DNA of 64,000 nt from Gonocerus acuteangulatus. Lineage: Eukaryota; Arthropoda; Insecta; Hemiptera; Coreidae. Within the stretch, counting starts at the first letter, position 1, and each line of letters starts with the position of its first letter. The translations under genes were made by a program, and so were the position numbers. The notes under the pieces were generated by a model. The model was given only the letters and a program-made list of their open reading frames with translations, made no database searches and was not told where the DNA came from. The DNA is taken from NCBI GenBank assembly GCA_946811695.1, contig OX328124.1, forward strand, positions 95,015,535-95,079,534. Reading direction: 5' to 3'. Shown one piece after another: positions 46,640 through 57,293 of the stretch.

Positions 46640-46930
46640 CCTGCTTTCTGATTGTTGTTAATCCTGGCGTGACACGGAGTTACGACAGAAAGGACAAGGG
46701 CAGACAAGAGCTGGCGTACTATTTATATCCACGCTGCCCCTGATGGTGAGGTAGGCTAACCAGCATATCCCAGAGGCCTCTACGGATACTTCAGTATCGC
46801 TTCGTCGGTCAAAGCGTTATCTTCTCTCTCGGTTCTTCGCACTAGTGGGACTACTGTCGCATCGCTGATCCGGCCTTCTACATCTCCCGCTATCGTCTCA
46901 TCGGGCATGGTCAGTAGATTGTTTATTTCT
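46640..46930. other. GC-rich block with TATAAATAG on minus strand, possible LTR or promoter relic
   Basis: The composition jumps above its surroundings. The minus strand has GTGGATATAAATAGTACGCC, a good TATA box, in a sequence otherwise made of mixed words. It could be part of a solo LTR or a retroelement promoter. I cannot find paired termini or a target duplication. Confidence 0.3.
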
Positions 46931-47500
46931 AGATAAAATAGAAAACTTTCAGATGGTTTCGAATAAGAACTGTCGAATTTTGCAGGGTGTTTTCCTTAAG
47001 GGTTAATAGTTGCCAACCCTTAAGGACTTTAATGCTGTTCCTTTGTGTGGTAATTTTCATTATTATATTTTTGTAATAAATATTAATATCTGTACAGCTC
47101 TGATAAAATTGTTGTTAATAATTGTTTTCTTAACTCATGTTTTGTACAAACGACAGAAGAAAATTGTTCATTTGTTTCTTTAAAAAAATGTGTGTGTATA
47201 TAAAACATATTGACAAGGGAAGGTTTTACTTTATTAAAAATAATTGAAAAAAATAAAAAAATTAATAATATAACAAATATTATCAGCAAATAATAAAATA
47301 AAAATATATCCTTCGTGCAATAAGGAAATCTTGTACGCATTAATAAAATAAATATAATACCCATATGTGTGTGTGGGGGTGTGTTTGTGTTTATTTATAA
47401 ACCTATATCTTGAAAAAATATAAATTTGCTTTATTTTTTAGCAAATTCAGTGGTTTTGAGAAATGTTCACATAGATGCTACTAGGATAAAAATGAGCCTT
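46931..47500. other. gene-less AT-rich stretch
   Basis: Short GT-rich runs at 47187-47200 and 47365-47392. Nothing else recognised. Confidence 0.4.
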
Positions 47501-47507
47501 CTTAAAC

Positions 47508-47597
47508 ACATACACACACACACACATACACACACACATACATACACACACACATACACACACACACACATACACACACACACATATATATATATAT
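47508..47597. repeat. (CA)n/(TA)n microsatellite
   Basis: Long CACACA run with ATA interruptions, grading into TATATA. Confidence 0.95.
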
Positions 47598-47799
47598 TAC
47601 ATAACATGTAAAATTCGATTACTTAATATTAATCAATAATTAAGATGGTTTTTATTTATTAAATAAATAAACGACATTAAACTTCTGCAATGTTGGCTTA
47701 TAAGCTATTATATTTCCATCGATACTACTAAGCACTATTTATAGGTGAACCCTACATCTAAAAAATTACACAACCACACACACTTCCAACACCAATAAC

Positions 47800-47860
47800 C
47801 ATGGCGTTAATGGCCTAGATGTCGATGCGCCGTAAAAAAATAAAAAAAAAAAAAATAATC
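47800..47860 (+). mobile_element. SINE-2 tail fragment
   Basis: ATGGCGTTAATGGCCTAGAT, GTCGATGCGCCG and an A-rich tail match the end of 42755-42935. Confidence 0.65.
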
Positions 47861-47944
47861 ATGCTGATTTCCTAGGAATAGCTAAGTTCAGAGGATACTG
47901 TTCTTTGTGTTATCTCCATTGAAGCGTGACAAAATAAATAAATA

Positions 47945-48146
47945 AATAATATTTATTAAATTTATTTATTAAATTTTAAAGTCCACTTATTATTAACTAC
48001 GAATTTTCGGACGGGTTATCTATAGGTTACCCCCCTTTTCTAACCAGAATAGGGCCTTTTCTTTTTTCTAAAGAAAAGCCACCACCCCTGGTGAGAGTCG
48101 TACCCACGACCCTTTAGCACGGAGTGTTAAGTGCTCACGCCTTAAG
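47945..48146 (-). mobile_element. SINE-1 copy, minus orientation
   Basis: Read on minus it starts in the head (TTAAGGCGTGAGCACTTAAC) and has the B box GGGTACGACTCTCACC. The body is GGGTGGTGGCTTTTCTTTAG, CCTATAGATAACCCGTCC. The tail contains GGACTTTAAAATTTAATAAA and an (AAAT)n end. The B box has lost the GGTTCGA consensus by one base (GGTACGA). Confidence 0.8.
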
Positions 48147-48329
48147 ATGGTTTTAACAAATGCATAAACGAATAACAAAAACAGATAAATACAACTTAGA
48201 ATACGACAAGTATTTGTTCGTTAATAGAAAAATGCCTCTTATGAATTTAATCTAATGAGTTTATTTCTATTAACTATATAATGAACGTTATGTGTCAGCA
48301 ACACGAATTTCGTTAACTACATATTATTG
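48147..48329. other. gene-less stretch
   Basis: Nothing recognised. Confidence 0.4.
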
Positions 48330-48527
48330 TTTAGTAACTCTTTATTTTCCTCTACATTTTTCATGTCCATTTGATGCCTCTTCAGGAATGCTCTTAAAAT
48401 AAAAATCACAGCCGTAAGTTCAGAAATCTCGTAGAGACACGTCTGCAGAGGGTTCTCTGAGGTCAAGGGGACATGAATCATGTAGAGCAAAATAATAGGT
48501 TATTAAAGAGTTATCTAAAGTTAATGA
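48330..48527. mobile_element. imperfect fold-back MITE
   Basis: AGTAACTCTTTATTTTCCTC and TACATTTTTCATGTCC in the left arm pair with GGACATGAATCATGTAGAG and AATAATAGGTTATTAAAGAG in the right arm. The left arm also carries ATGCCTCTTCAGGAATGC, the shared motif of these hairpins. Confidence 0.6.
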
Positions 48528-48805
48528 AATTTTACCTTCTGTCACATAAAATACATCGTGAAATACAGGATCGCCATCTTATGATATTGCATACATATGT
48601 ATACACGTAAGGTAGGTATGATATGTAAATGTATACATTTCGAATTCATTCCTCACCATGTTATTATCTCAGTACACGTTGTTATTTGCAGGTAGAGGAA
48701 AACTTACAATAATGATAATAATAATAATTACTTCTCATTTGAATATAATGCTACATATTCTTCGGAAGTGCGTTTCTTCTCTGCGTCTAAGAATTATTCT
48801 TCCGT
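48528..48805. other. gene-less stretch
   Basis: A short AATAATAAT run at 48710-48728. Nothing else. Confidence 0.4.
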
Positions 48806-49357
48806 TTTAGCACTTTCTTTTGAAGAAAAGAAACTATTGAAGGTTATATATATATATATATGTGTGTGTGTAACACGAACCTCGACAGAGTTTTTGTTTT
48901 TTCTCCACGACACTTTGTGACGCTATCCTCACATTCTCATATCAAACGATTGAACGAATTCGTTAACCACCAAAATCTGTCAACCGGGGGAGGGGGCTTA
49001 CTCCGGGCCCAAAGTACTAATTTGTCCAAACCAGCCAAAATTTTTGATTTATTGCAACGTAACTCGGAATTCGTTGTGCTCATCAAAAGAGGAAAATGCG
49101 ATGTAAAAATAAACTAAATTGGTTTATTAGGAGGGGGGGGGGGGTTAACTCCGGACCTACATTACTAATTGCTTCTACCGAACGTTCTTTCGCATTCATT
49201 GTAACGACATTCGGTATACGTCGTGGGTCGTCACAAAGTCTACAGATGGAGCTGTTCCCTAAACCGGAAGGGCGTTATTATTTTGTAATTTGGCGGAAAT
49301 TTAGCACACTGCTGAGGAAAGTGCTTAGTTATGCAGCTCCTGCGTGACGTACTTTTT
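48806..49357 (+). mobile_element. family B element, short full-length copy (about 550 bp)
   Basis: The left end TTTAGCACTTTC is followed by TTTTGAAGAAAAG hairpin sequence. A short (TA)n/(TG)n lies at 48846-48870, then AACACGAACCTCGACAGAG and TTCGTTAACCACCAAAATC. Two tandem units carry G-runs (about 48984 and 49130). The right end is GGAAAGTGCTTAGTTATGCA and GCTCCTGCGTGACG plus a T-run. It has the same ends as 15818-17283 but only two internal units, so length differences within the family come from array size. Confidence 0.75.
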
Positions 49358-50090
49358 ATCATTGACATTTTTTACCACTCTGTGAACGTTGGCATGATAC
49401 GGTGGACATTTGTTCAGAAGTCATTGAATGTCTTAACCAAATGATTTGGTATAGTACTATAGCTTTGTTGATCAAATTGTTCATCTCATTTAGCCATCAT
49501 GGCACAAGCCGTTATCATTTTACAGTAATAAATATGGAACGACCAGTAAATGGGGTCCCCTGTAAACGGGGCGTATACATTCCTCCAAAACATCCCCATG
49601 AATCTCAAGTCTCTCCCCTTGTTTTTCTACCGCACTCCCATTCGCCATTATACCATTTCCTGCGACAACAATCATGCCGTTATTTACAAATAAGGTACAG
49701 GAACGACGTCATCCTAGCTTATTTTCATATAATGCTTACCTCCAGTGTGATTTTGACAGCTCAGTATAGAACTCTTAATTTTTCGCATTCAATAGAACGA
49801 AACCAACACTTTTGAAAATTTAAGGACCGTTTACTCCGGCTGAGGTGGCCCTTTCGAAATTTACTCCCAAATCTGATTTTTATTAAATTTACTAGGCTTT
49901 CGATAGGGGACCTTGATGATTTCTTTACGGGTTTTGATATATTTTCGTGGTATTTAAGTGTCGACACTTCTATACCACCAGGTGTAAACAAAGATTTTTA
50001 CGAGAAGAATTTAATTTCAGAGATAAATATCTTAGCTACTAGCTGTATTGTCGACACTTCTATTTTTGGTGAATTTATAGCAAATTAGAA
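49358..50090. other. gene-less stretch with one long chance frame
   Basis: The 137-codon plus frame at 49402-49815 is the longest non-repetitive frame nearby. It shows no recognisable motif and no splice or promoter support. It is His/Ser/Leu-rich. I leave it unassigned. Confidence 0.35.
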
Positions 50091-50094
50091 CAAA

Positions 50095-50180
50095 TCCAGA
50101 ACTGTCCGACCTGGTCCCTGCAGCGCGGCTAGTGGTGCCGCGGCGGGCTCGGGGTCTGGCGTGGGGACGCACTTACTCCT
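50095..50180. other. short GC-rich island
   Basis: CCCTGCAGCGCGGCTAGTGG and CCGCGGCGGGCTCGGGG contrast strongly with the AT-rich flanks. It is possibly the end of an unrecognised element; no inverted repeat or gene seen. Confidence 0.35.
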
Positions 50181-50289
50181 TACCGACCTATAGATCCCTT
50201 ATTTTGGTTTAAATTAATAATTGTGAAAAAAAAAATCCAGGTGCTGATAACCTAGACGCTAAGTGCCTTAAAAAACAAAAACCAACAGA

Positions 50290-50520
50290 ACTGTCCTATA
50301 CATATCCATGACATAAATGTCTAGCTATTTCTGTCAGATGTAAACGCACCCTTAGACACCCAATCCATCCGTCAAATGCCACCAAAATGGATGTATCATA
50401 ATTTGGCTGAATTTCGAACTTCTTTCTGTCCCATAGATCATTGAAATCGGTCCATTCTTGAGTCAGCTGAACAGAAAACAGACAAATAATTATAAACAGA
50501 GTGCATCGCAAGTTGATGGC
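50290..50520 (+). mobile_element. Helentron-like 3' piece
   Basis: ATCATTGAAATCGGTCCATT, then CTTGAGTCAGC and GAACAGAAAACAGACAAATA follow the usual order of such elements: an AAATCGGTCC-type block, then an ACAGAC motif. The minus-strand frame with a signal-peptide-like start (MRCTLFIIICLFSV) is a reading of this repeat, not a gene. Confidence 0.45.
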
Positions 50521-50716
50521 AGTACTCGAAGCGGTGAAACTAAGGCAAAAATGAACTAAGCTGCCAACCGGTCGTTTTAAACATCATTTTTCAAAGTTAC
50601 ACTACTTTTTTTGTGTACTAGATTGAATTTTATTTCGATTGTTATATTGATATTTAATGAATACAGTAAGGCTGACATTTAACTGAATTAAAAGAAAAAA
50701 AAATTAAAAAAATCGA

Positions 50717-50909
50717 AAATTATAAACATTGCTGCAACTGGCTTTCTTCCGGCAGAACCCACGCGAAGCTCCCCTCTGGTCATTTATTGTTGACCCTTCT
50801 GCTTGCGTCATAAATTATAAACATTGCTGCAACTGGCTTTCTTCCGGCAGAACCCACGCGAAGCTCCCCTCTGGTCATTTATTGTTGACCCTTCTGCTTG
50901 CGTCATAAA
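50717..50909. repeat. exact 95-bp tandem duplication
   Basis: ATTATAAACATTGCTGCAAC starts copies at 50719 and 50814. The two copies are identical to the base over about 95 bp, and contain GGCTTTCTTCCGGCAGAACC and CTCCCCTCTGGTCATTTA. Identity implies a very recent duplication, or an assembly artefact. Confidence 0.9.
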
Positions 50910-51302
50910 TTAAACCTCATAAGCGGTTTTCCTCCCTATGGCGTATTTTGATTCCCTCACTTACGAGAAACTAGTACCAGTAAAAAAATAACGAAAAAAT
51001 GTTATTCTAAATTATTTGACACGTGCCAACAGTAAAATCAACTTAAACATATTTTCCTTTCATTCCAAGAGAGAATTTTCAAATAAAGGCAATGACTTGA
51101 TATTATAAAGGAAATATACAGACTCTCACCTCGACTAATATGAAATTCCGCGTTATTGAAAATCTAACGCTTCTAGGTATGTCTGAGCAAATCACATTTT
51201 CCTGATATTATGCCGAATATATGGTAAAGCTATTCACCTAATACAAGTTTTTACATTGAAGCACTCTTCAAGCCAATTGCTCTGTCAAACTGAAAGAATA
51301 CA

Positions 51303-51305
<3 letters not shown>

Positions 51306-51356
<51 letters not shown>
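51306..51356. repeat. (TA)n microsatellite
   Basis: About 25 TA units ending in ACGTATGTACGTATGAG; not at a family A or B site. Confidence 0.95.
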
Positions 51357-51357
<1 letters not shown>

Positions 51358-51420
51358 GTATGTACGTATGAGTATATTCATTCGAGTCACCTTGAATTGA
51401 AAGTTACTAAAAACATTTTC

Positions 51421-52551
51421 AAAAAGTCCGACTCGCAGGAACTGCATCATCTTAGCGCGGTTCCATTCATATCCCTAGTGTCATTTTGTATAATTAGAAT
51501 AGAAACAGTTATTACTAGGAACCGGATTCTTAGGTTTTCACGTATTTTTTTTCTTTTTCCTAAACTTGATAAAGATCGATTTTTTATATGATTCGCGTCT
51601 TGTAGTATCATTCATGCAAATTTGGAAGAACCTAAAAAAAACCTATTCTGGATGATATCACCTAAAACCCGATTGAATGACCTCGACGGACCGGTGACAA
51701 AGGGCCAGCAGCTTGACCGGTGACAAAGGGCCAGCAGCGTACCCTTATACCTGTAAAACCCTAGAGCCTGGCTTGGCCAGGCTCCACTGCTACAGACATG
51801 AAATTTTTATTTCATTGTTCAATGTATTCAAAACTATCAAAATGTTTATAATTTCTAAATGTTTCATAAAATAAATACAATTTAAAACAAACAATTAATA
51901 AGTGAGCTAAACAACTACGAAACCCCATTCAAAAGAACACATTCAAAGTTTTCATCACCGTTTTCTCCGATTGACATCGACTAATCGAAAATCTTCTCAG
52001 AATATTAATTATAGAGAATTTAGTAAGCTCTTGAATAGTTTCTATCCACTTCTGACGATTTCCCAACTGTTTTCGAGATATTAAGGAAAATATGCGAAGT
52101 TCCCAAAACTTTTCATGCCTCTTAATAAAATATTTTATTCTAATTCTTCCTTAACTCCAAACCTAACAAAAATTTACACATCTTTCTATGTATGGAATTT
52201 AAACTTGCAGAAAATATTTTAACCGAATCCCATGATTCTAAGTAACCAAACCAAAAACTTGATTTAACAACTATTTTTCAGATTTTCTCGGAAACGGTTA
52301 AAGCTATCGCCTTAAAAATGGTTTCATTCGTTTTAATAGCCCAAGAAGCCTATAAAACGAGTACTTACAAGCATATGAACTCAAAAACGTAAGCGTTACG
52401 ATTTTTTATGCGCGAATTTCGCCCCAAACGCCAACTTCCAGTGGGCGGATTTTTCTAGTTAACGAACTTGACCTTTCAAATTGGACGACGGATTTTTGTA
52501 CCAAATTTCATCAAAATCGGACCATTAGGGGGGCCGGAAAACCGCGAACAG

Positions 52552-52628
<77 letters not shown>

Positions 52629-52768
52629 CAAATTAGAACCACCGTTATTTTTGGTCTCTAGGGGTTCTGAAACGCGAAATTTTCTAGTCGGCACTTCCGA
52701 ATTGTTTCATGAGATCAACCTTATAAGCAGGGTTCCTCCCTATGGAGGGAGGGAGGAACCGCGCTAAA
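51421..52768 (-). mobile_element. family A element, full ends, minus orientation
   Basis: On minus it starts at 52767 with TTAGCGCGGTTCC and the CCTCCCTCC/GGAGGGAGG hairpin region. (TA)n lies at 52556-52628. It ends at 51464-51421 with GGAACCGCGCTAA, hairpin GCAGTTCCTGC and a T-run. At about 51665-51755 the copy carries a local duplication of a 28-bp unit with ACCGGTGACAAAGGGCCAGC. Non-coding. Confidence 0.8.
52556..52628. repeat. (TA)n microsatellite inside family A
   Basis: Two TA blocks separated by ATACAAATA. Confidence 0.95.
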
Positions 52769-52789
52769 ACAGGTATATTACTGTTTCTC

Positions 52790-53735
52790 CAATTTTATAA
52801 AAGAACTTTATGATAAATGTTTTATTGTTAGGCAATTTCCAAATGTTTGGAAAATATCTCTGCTCGTTTTTTTAAATAACAAACCTAGAAGACAAGGAAA
52901 TTAAATTTTGTCAGTCCGACACAGTTTCCTGATTCCAGAAAGTGGAAAGGTCTTGGAGATTAATACAGTATCTCCAATCAAATCATCTTTAACATTCAAA
53001 TAAATTCGACTTCACCTCAGAAACATCTACGGCAGAAGCATTAGGGAAAGCAGTAGAATTTATCTAAGAATAAATTACCAAATCAGCGGACACAGTTCTA
53101 ATATCTCTTGACATAAAAGATGCATTTGGCAATGCTTGGTATTGCCAAATCCATCTGTATTCATGGACTTACATAAACTGAGTGTCCGTTAAGCGTTTAC
53201 AGACTAAATCAAAATTTCTTTAAAGGCCAGAAAACCTTTATTACTACACAAAACATTTAACTCAAGGAAAACCTCAAATATTTCTCAATTTTTGTGGAAG
53301 TTGATAGGGGTCGATTTATTTCAAACAGAATCACCTTATAATGCAGAAATATTAGCTTTTGCGAATGATATAATCATTCTTGTGAGTTCAACGTTTTTAA
53401 ACATATGCAAGTATTAATAAACATAATCACACAAATTACAGACACCTGGACAAAATATCACAAACTACAATTTACTACGACTAAATGCCTAAATAACGCC
53501 ACTTAAAATATACATACAAATATAAAATAAATATTCAAGGATTACATTTGGCCTAAACTTAAACTGGAATACTCACATTGGCAGAGTACAGAACAATATT
53601 CCATACCTCAGGCAGAATCTATCCGTTGCAGCTTGTACAGTATGCGGCTTATTTTCCGCTGACTTACACATACTGTACAAAGGATCAATGCTGCCTTCAC
53701 TGGCTTACGGTGTACTACCAGAAATAATTTAACCA
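52790..53735 (+). pseudogene. decayed LINE reverse transcriptase
   Basis: Frame-shifting plus-strand translation recovers RT landmarks in order. FPNVWKISLLVFLNNKP matches the FPxxWKxAxVVxLxKP block. Next are LIPESGKVLE, then FDFTSETSTAEALGKA. LISLDIKDAFGNAWY is the first catalytic Asp block. LAFANDIIILVSS is the YADD box, with the second position changed from A-D-D to A-N-D. FGLNLNWNTHIGRVQ, then LYKGSMLPSLAYGV, are the thumb. Several stops and frameshifts make it dead. R1/Jockey/I-type LINE. Confidence 0.8.
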
Positions 53736-53809
53736 AAAATATATGCATATCATAAATATGAATTTAAACTGGGGTAATTTTTTGTACCTCGTATGAAGTA
53801 ATTTCTACC

Positions 53810-53900
53810 TAGTAGGAGATTTTTTCCCTAATATTTCTTTAATTAGTGCAACCTCAATAGCTAAATTCCTTGGGAAACTGGCGCTAGACCTGGAAGTCAC
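53810..53900 (-). mobile_element. family B left-end fragment
   Basis: On minus, GGAATTTAGCTATTGAGGTT, then CACTAATTAAAGAAATATT correspond to the family B start (GTAGCTATTGAGGTTGGAC, AAAAATTTC). No (TA)n or right end. A similar fragment lies at 58915-58975. Confidence 0.5.
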
Positions 53901-54137
53901 GGGAATGCACGTTGGGAATCCCTGTACTCCCTTCGTTCCAAGTTTAAAAATATTTTTATTCATCCCTTCTAAAAATAATCTGATCGGTCAGCGGCCACGT
54001 CCGTGCAGCATCCCTCAGCTTCGAAATTTCGGGAATTTGTGAGAACGCATCTGATGTACAGTTATTTTAGAATTGTCTGATATTCATATATCTTTCTACT
54101 ACAAATACTATCCACGAAGTATGGTTATATATAAATC
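53901..54137. other. no gene recognised
   Basis: Unassigned sequence with mixed composition (GGTCAGCGGCCACGTCCG). Confidence 0.4.
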
Positions 54138-54340
54138 GGAGGCCCGGTGGCCGTGAGTGTTAAGGCGTGAACACTTAACACTCTGTGCCAAGGGCCGTGG
54201 GGTCGATTCCCACTATGGGGTGGTGGCTTTTCTTAAGAAAAAATAAAGGGCATCAGCCCTGTCCTAGCTAGAAAAGGGTGGAAATCTATAGATAACCCGT
54301 CCTAAAATTCTGTCAATAATAGATGGACGTTAAAATTTGT
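54138..54340 (+). mobile_element. SINE-1 (tRNA-Leu/Ser-like head), best full-length copy
   Basis: The head GGAGGCCCGGTGGCCGTGAG, GTTAAGGCGTG (A-box side) and B box GGGTCGATTCCCAC resemble a tRNA-Leu/Ser type. The body is GGGGTGGTGGCTTTTCTT, CATCAGCCCTGTCC, ATCTATAGATAACCCGTCC. The tail is GGACGTTAAAATTT. At about 203 bp it is the longest copy in the window. Pol III transcription is inferred from the boxes. Confidence 0.85.
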
Positions 54341-54379
54341 ATGTATCATTTATTATGGTGAAACTTATTTATTCTGTGC

Positions 54380-54796
54380 TGAAATTTCATTTGAAATGGT
54401 CTGTTTGTAGTGAATATCATTGGTTTAAGCACATTTTCACAGAATGCAGAGCCTACGAAGCGGATCAGATCCAAATGGACATTAATGGTCCTTTCAGTGA
54501 TATACTTGGAGGTGACCATGAATTGAGCCAGAAAACTTTCTTGACAGCCGCGGAGCTATTAAATGAAATATAATACACTTATTCGAAAGAAAAAATAAAA
54601 TATGAAACATTTCAATTAACTTCTTTTCTTATTTACGACTTTACTTATGACTTTAGTTTTAAATAATCTAAGTTAACAATTTACAATTTATTTATTTTGT
54701 TTTTCTTGATTAATTGTTTTTAATTTTTTCCTCTATTACAGTAACATTCAGTTCAAAAAATTTCAATAGGCAACAATGACCTGCGTTGGTAAATTG

Positions 54797-54847
<51 letters not shown>
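54380..54847 (+). pseudogene. LINE 3' end: ORF2 tail, 3' UTR and long poly(A)
   Basis: The frame ending at 54573 reads HWFKHIFTECRAYEADQIQ and then GPFSDILGGDHELSQKTFL to AELLNEI-stop. The H-x4-C pattern and following acidic tail are those of the ORF2 C terminus in Jockey/I/R1-type LINEs. A 225-bp 3' UTR follows and then about 49 A (54799-54847). The long intact A tail suggests this is one of the younger insertions here. It is severely 5'-truncated, just behind the SINE-1 copy. Confidence 0.7.
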
Positions 54848-54851
<4 letters not shown>

Positions 54852-55706
54852 TCGGAGTACTGTAACGTTAGCTATCAGCACTTATTATTACTATTTATGT
54901 CAATAAGGGGGTTTGCATATTTTTGAAAAATTAACTCATCAGGCTGGGATATGAATCCTCATTTTCCCGTTTTACGCTAGGGTGCGTTGTCAGTTTCGCT
55001 ACGGGCCTTCATATCACAGAATAGCAAGTTAATTTAGTCAAAGAAGCCAAAACTTCAGATAGACTGCGTGGCATGAATATTAAGTGACTGGCGTCATATT
55101 CTGTCTAGTTTATTGTACAGTAGTTTGTTTCAAAACAAAATGTACATTGATATATTAATATTTTATTCCAATATAATTTATATATTTTCTTTTATCACAA
55201 TTAAACGGCTCCATTATAATTTACACAAAACTAAGAATCGAAAGGTTTCATATTTTATGATGTCATTGAATTGATTTTTACAATGATAAATGCTTCTTTG
55301 CATCAAGTGTAGAAATTTAAGTGTTCACTCAATGGTATTTACACCGCTTTCAAAGGAAAAAAAAAGTGATTAGATTAATTAATTTGACATTTTTATTTAT
55401 TTATTTTCTTGTGGAACCCCATAGCAAGGGTCGTTTCAAAATAACAAGGGTAAAAAAAAAATAATATTACTAAAAATAATGAAGTTATAGTTAATAAATC
55501 CGAAATAAAAATAATAATAAATAAAAAAATAAAACAATGTCCGATCGTAAAAAATAATAATACAAAAAATAAAATGAATAAGTAATATAAAAAAAAGACT
55601 TTTGAATAAACAAGAAAATAATAGTAAATCAAAAATAAAATAAATAAATTGGTCAGATATTTTGAATGTAATTAAAATCGTTGGTTTATTTGTTATATTA
55701 CTATAT
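54848..55706. other. gene-less AT-rich stretch
   Basis: Nothing recognised. The stretch 55440-55640 is almost only A/T with many AATAA words. Confidence 0.4.
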
Positions 55707-56095
55707 TTAATTGTATGTATTGGTCTGTAGGCATGGCAGTATGGTAGATAGCATCAGATATGGGCTCCTATCTGATAACTGCTCACTTAGGTCCCGTGGT
55801 GTTTGCAGATTGTCTCTTTTCATGAATTCTGTTAGTATTTTAATTTTTGAAATTTTGTTATCAGCAAGCGAACTATTTGAATTTCTGTTTGGTTCGTTCG
55901 TATTTTTTGGTGATTTAACCCTTAGAGCCACAGCTGGAAAATAATAAAACTTGCCCCCAGGCCATTCAGTTTCTGCAAATAGATCCTTTATGAAAGTTAT
56001 ATGAAATTTTATATATTTTTCAATGTAATTTAATTTCGAAATCGCTTGTGCATTGAATTTATACACAAGGCCTGGCGGTAAGTTTTCAAATCATT
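55707..56095 (-). other. unidentified coding-like frame (about 128 codons)
   Basis: Open on minus from a TGA near 56095 to a TAA at 55707. It contains VYKFNAQAISKLNYIEKYIK, then DLFAETEWPGGKFYYFPAV and LRVKSPKNTNEPNRN. Composition is well balanced with aromatic and charged clusters and a WPGGKFYYFP motif, unlike chance AT-rich frames. No ATG sits at a natural start. It may be an exon of an unnamed gene or a fragment of a transposon ORF1. Family not recognised. Confidence 0.4.
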
Positions 56096-56768
56096 ACAGT
56101 CAAGGAATGCAGGTGTATCAATCCAATTCCTACGCTGTTATTAATTTTAAACGTATGAGAATATAAGTTTTAAGGTATACAGACTGTCAGAATTTTCAGT
56201 ATTACATTACTGGCATGTTCTGTAATACAAAAATATCTGTAATATATTTATTTCAGTAGGTAAGATAATCATGAAAACCTATTTTGTCTTGTAACTTTTC
56301 GACATTTTTTGACGGTACTTCGGGATTCTATTGATTTGACGTGAGCAGATTTTTCCCCCACGCCAACAGAAGTTCTTTGCTTCTCGCCGTCGGTATATAT
56401 ATATATGAGAACTTGGCAAACGATGTTGGTTGAGATGAGATGTTTATTCATGAATTGATGTGAATCTTGGTAAGTTGTTATTTCTGACCGTCCCCATCCC
56501 TGCTTCCTTTGCTCGATCCTGGTGGCTTGATTTTACACCTCCATGATTTTGAGGGTAAAAATATTTAATACAAAACTGAGGGGGTTTTACTCCAATAGGC
56601 CACTAAAGGAGTCCATTCGTCTTGTTTCATATTACCGCGGGCAGATAGTTCACGGCACACAGCTAGAGTGCAGCACCTGTAAGAGATGGACTCATTTAGC
56701 GATGTTTCACGAACAGAATCCAATCATGTATATACTAAAATAACTATAATTGTTATTTTATTTGGATT
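56096..56768. other. gene-less stretch
   Basis: Nothing recognised; short TA run at 56395-56406. Confidence 0.4.
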
Positions 56769-57110
56769 TTAGTTATTTATTTTGTTGCTAATTTTACTTA
56801 TCAATTCATTTATTTTGTTTATGTAAATATTTTTCCTCCATATATTTTTAAATAAATCGTTTTTCTTAAGAATTTTCAATTCGTCTAATTCCTTCCTGTA
56901 TTGGTAGCACTGGAGTAAAATGTGCCTTATAGACAAATTGTCATCACTTCTTGGACATTTTGGTGGGTCATTTTTCGACATAAGGAATCTATACAAATAT
57001 TTTGTTTGTCCAATTCTTATTAGGGCTATGACTACCTCCTCTCTCCTGCTACTGGAAAAGTGCTTAGCCGGCAAGGAACCTGTAGGTGAGAAGTTGGGGA
57101 GGGGTTAAAC
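56769..57110 (-). pseudogene. LINE fragment: ORF2 C-terminal region
   Basis: The minus-strand frame contains RREEVVIALIRIGQTKYLY, then PPKCPRSDDNLSIRHILLQC and KELDELKILKKNDLFKN to a TAA at 56769. The first motif (normally ExxLxRLRxGHTxLTH) and the C...H-x4-C finger mark the region after RNase H in I/Jockey/R1-type ORF2. It starts inside a palindrome (57028-57293), so its 5' side was rearranged. Confidence 0.75.
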
Positions 57111-57293
57111 CATCTATCTAACCCGCGTAACATTTCATATTGTTTATTATTTATATTTATTATTATTATTATTTTGCTGTGTCTAAATGGCTAACAAATA
57201 ATAAACAATATGAAATGTTACGCGGGTTAGATAGATGGTTTAACCCCTCCCCAACTTCTCACCTACAAGTTCCTTGCCGTCTAAGCACTTTTA
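57028..57293. repeat. inverted duplication of the LINE 5' break
   Basis: GTGCTTAGCCGGCAAGGAAC through CTAACCCGCGTAACATTTCA to TATTGTTTATTATTTA (about 57055-57153) recurs inverted at about 57197-57293, with three or four differences. The centre is (ATT)n at about 57155-57172. Inversion at the 5' side of a truncated LINE is the usual product of twin priming; a local inverted duplication is the alternative. Confidence 0.8.

Noticed and set aside
49402..49815. 137-codon plus-strand frame
   Set aside because: No motif, no splice or promoter support, and composition typical of chance; left unassigned rather than called a gene.
50296..50511. Minus-strand frame with a signal-peptide-like start
   Set aside because: The DNA is a Helentron-like repeat (AAATCGGTCCATT then ACAGAC); the hydrophobic start is the repeat's TTATTTGTCTGTTTTCTGTT read in frame.
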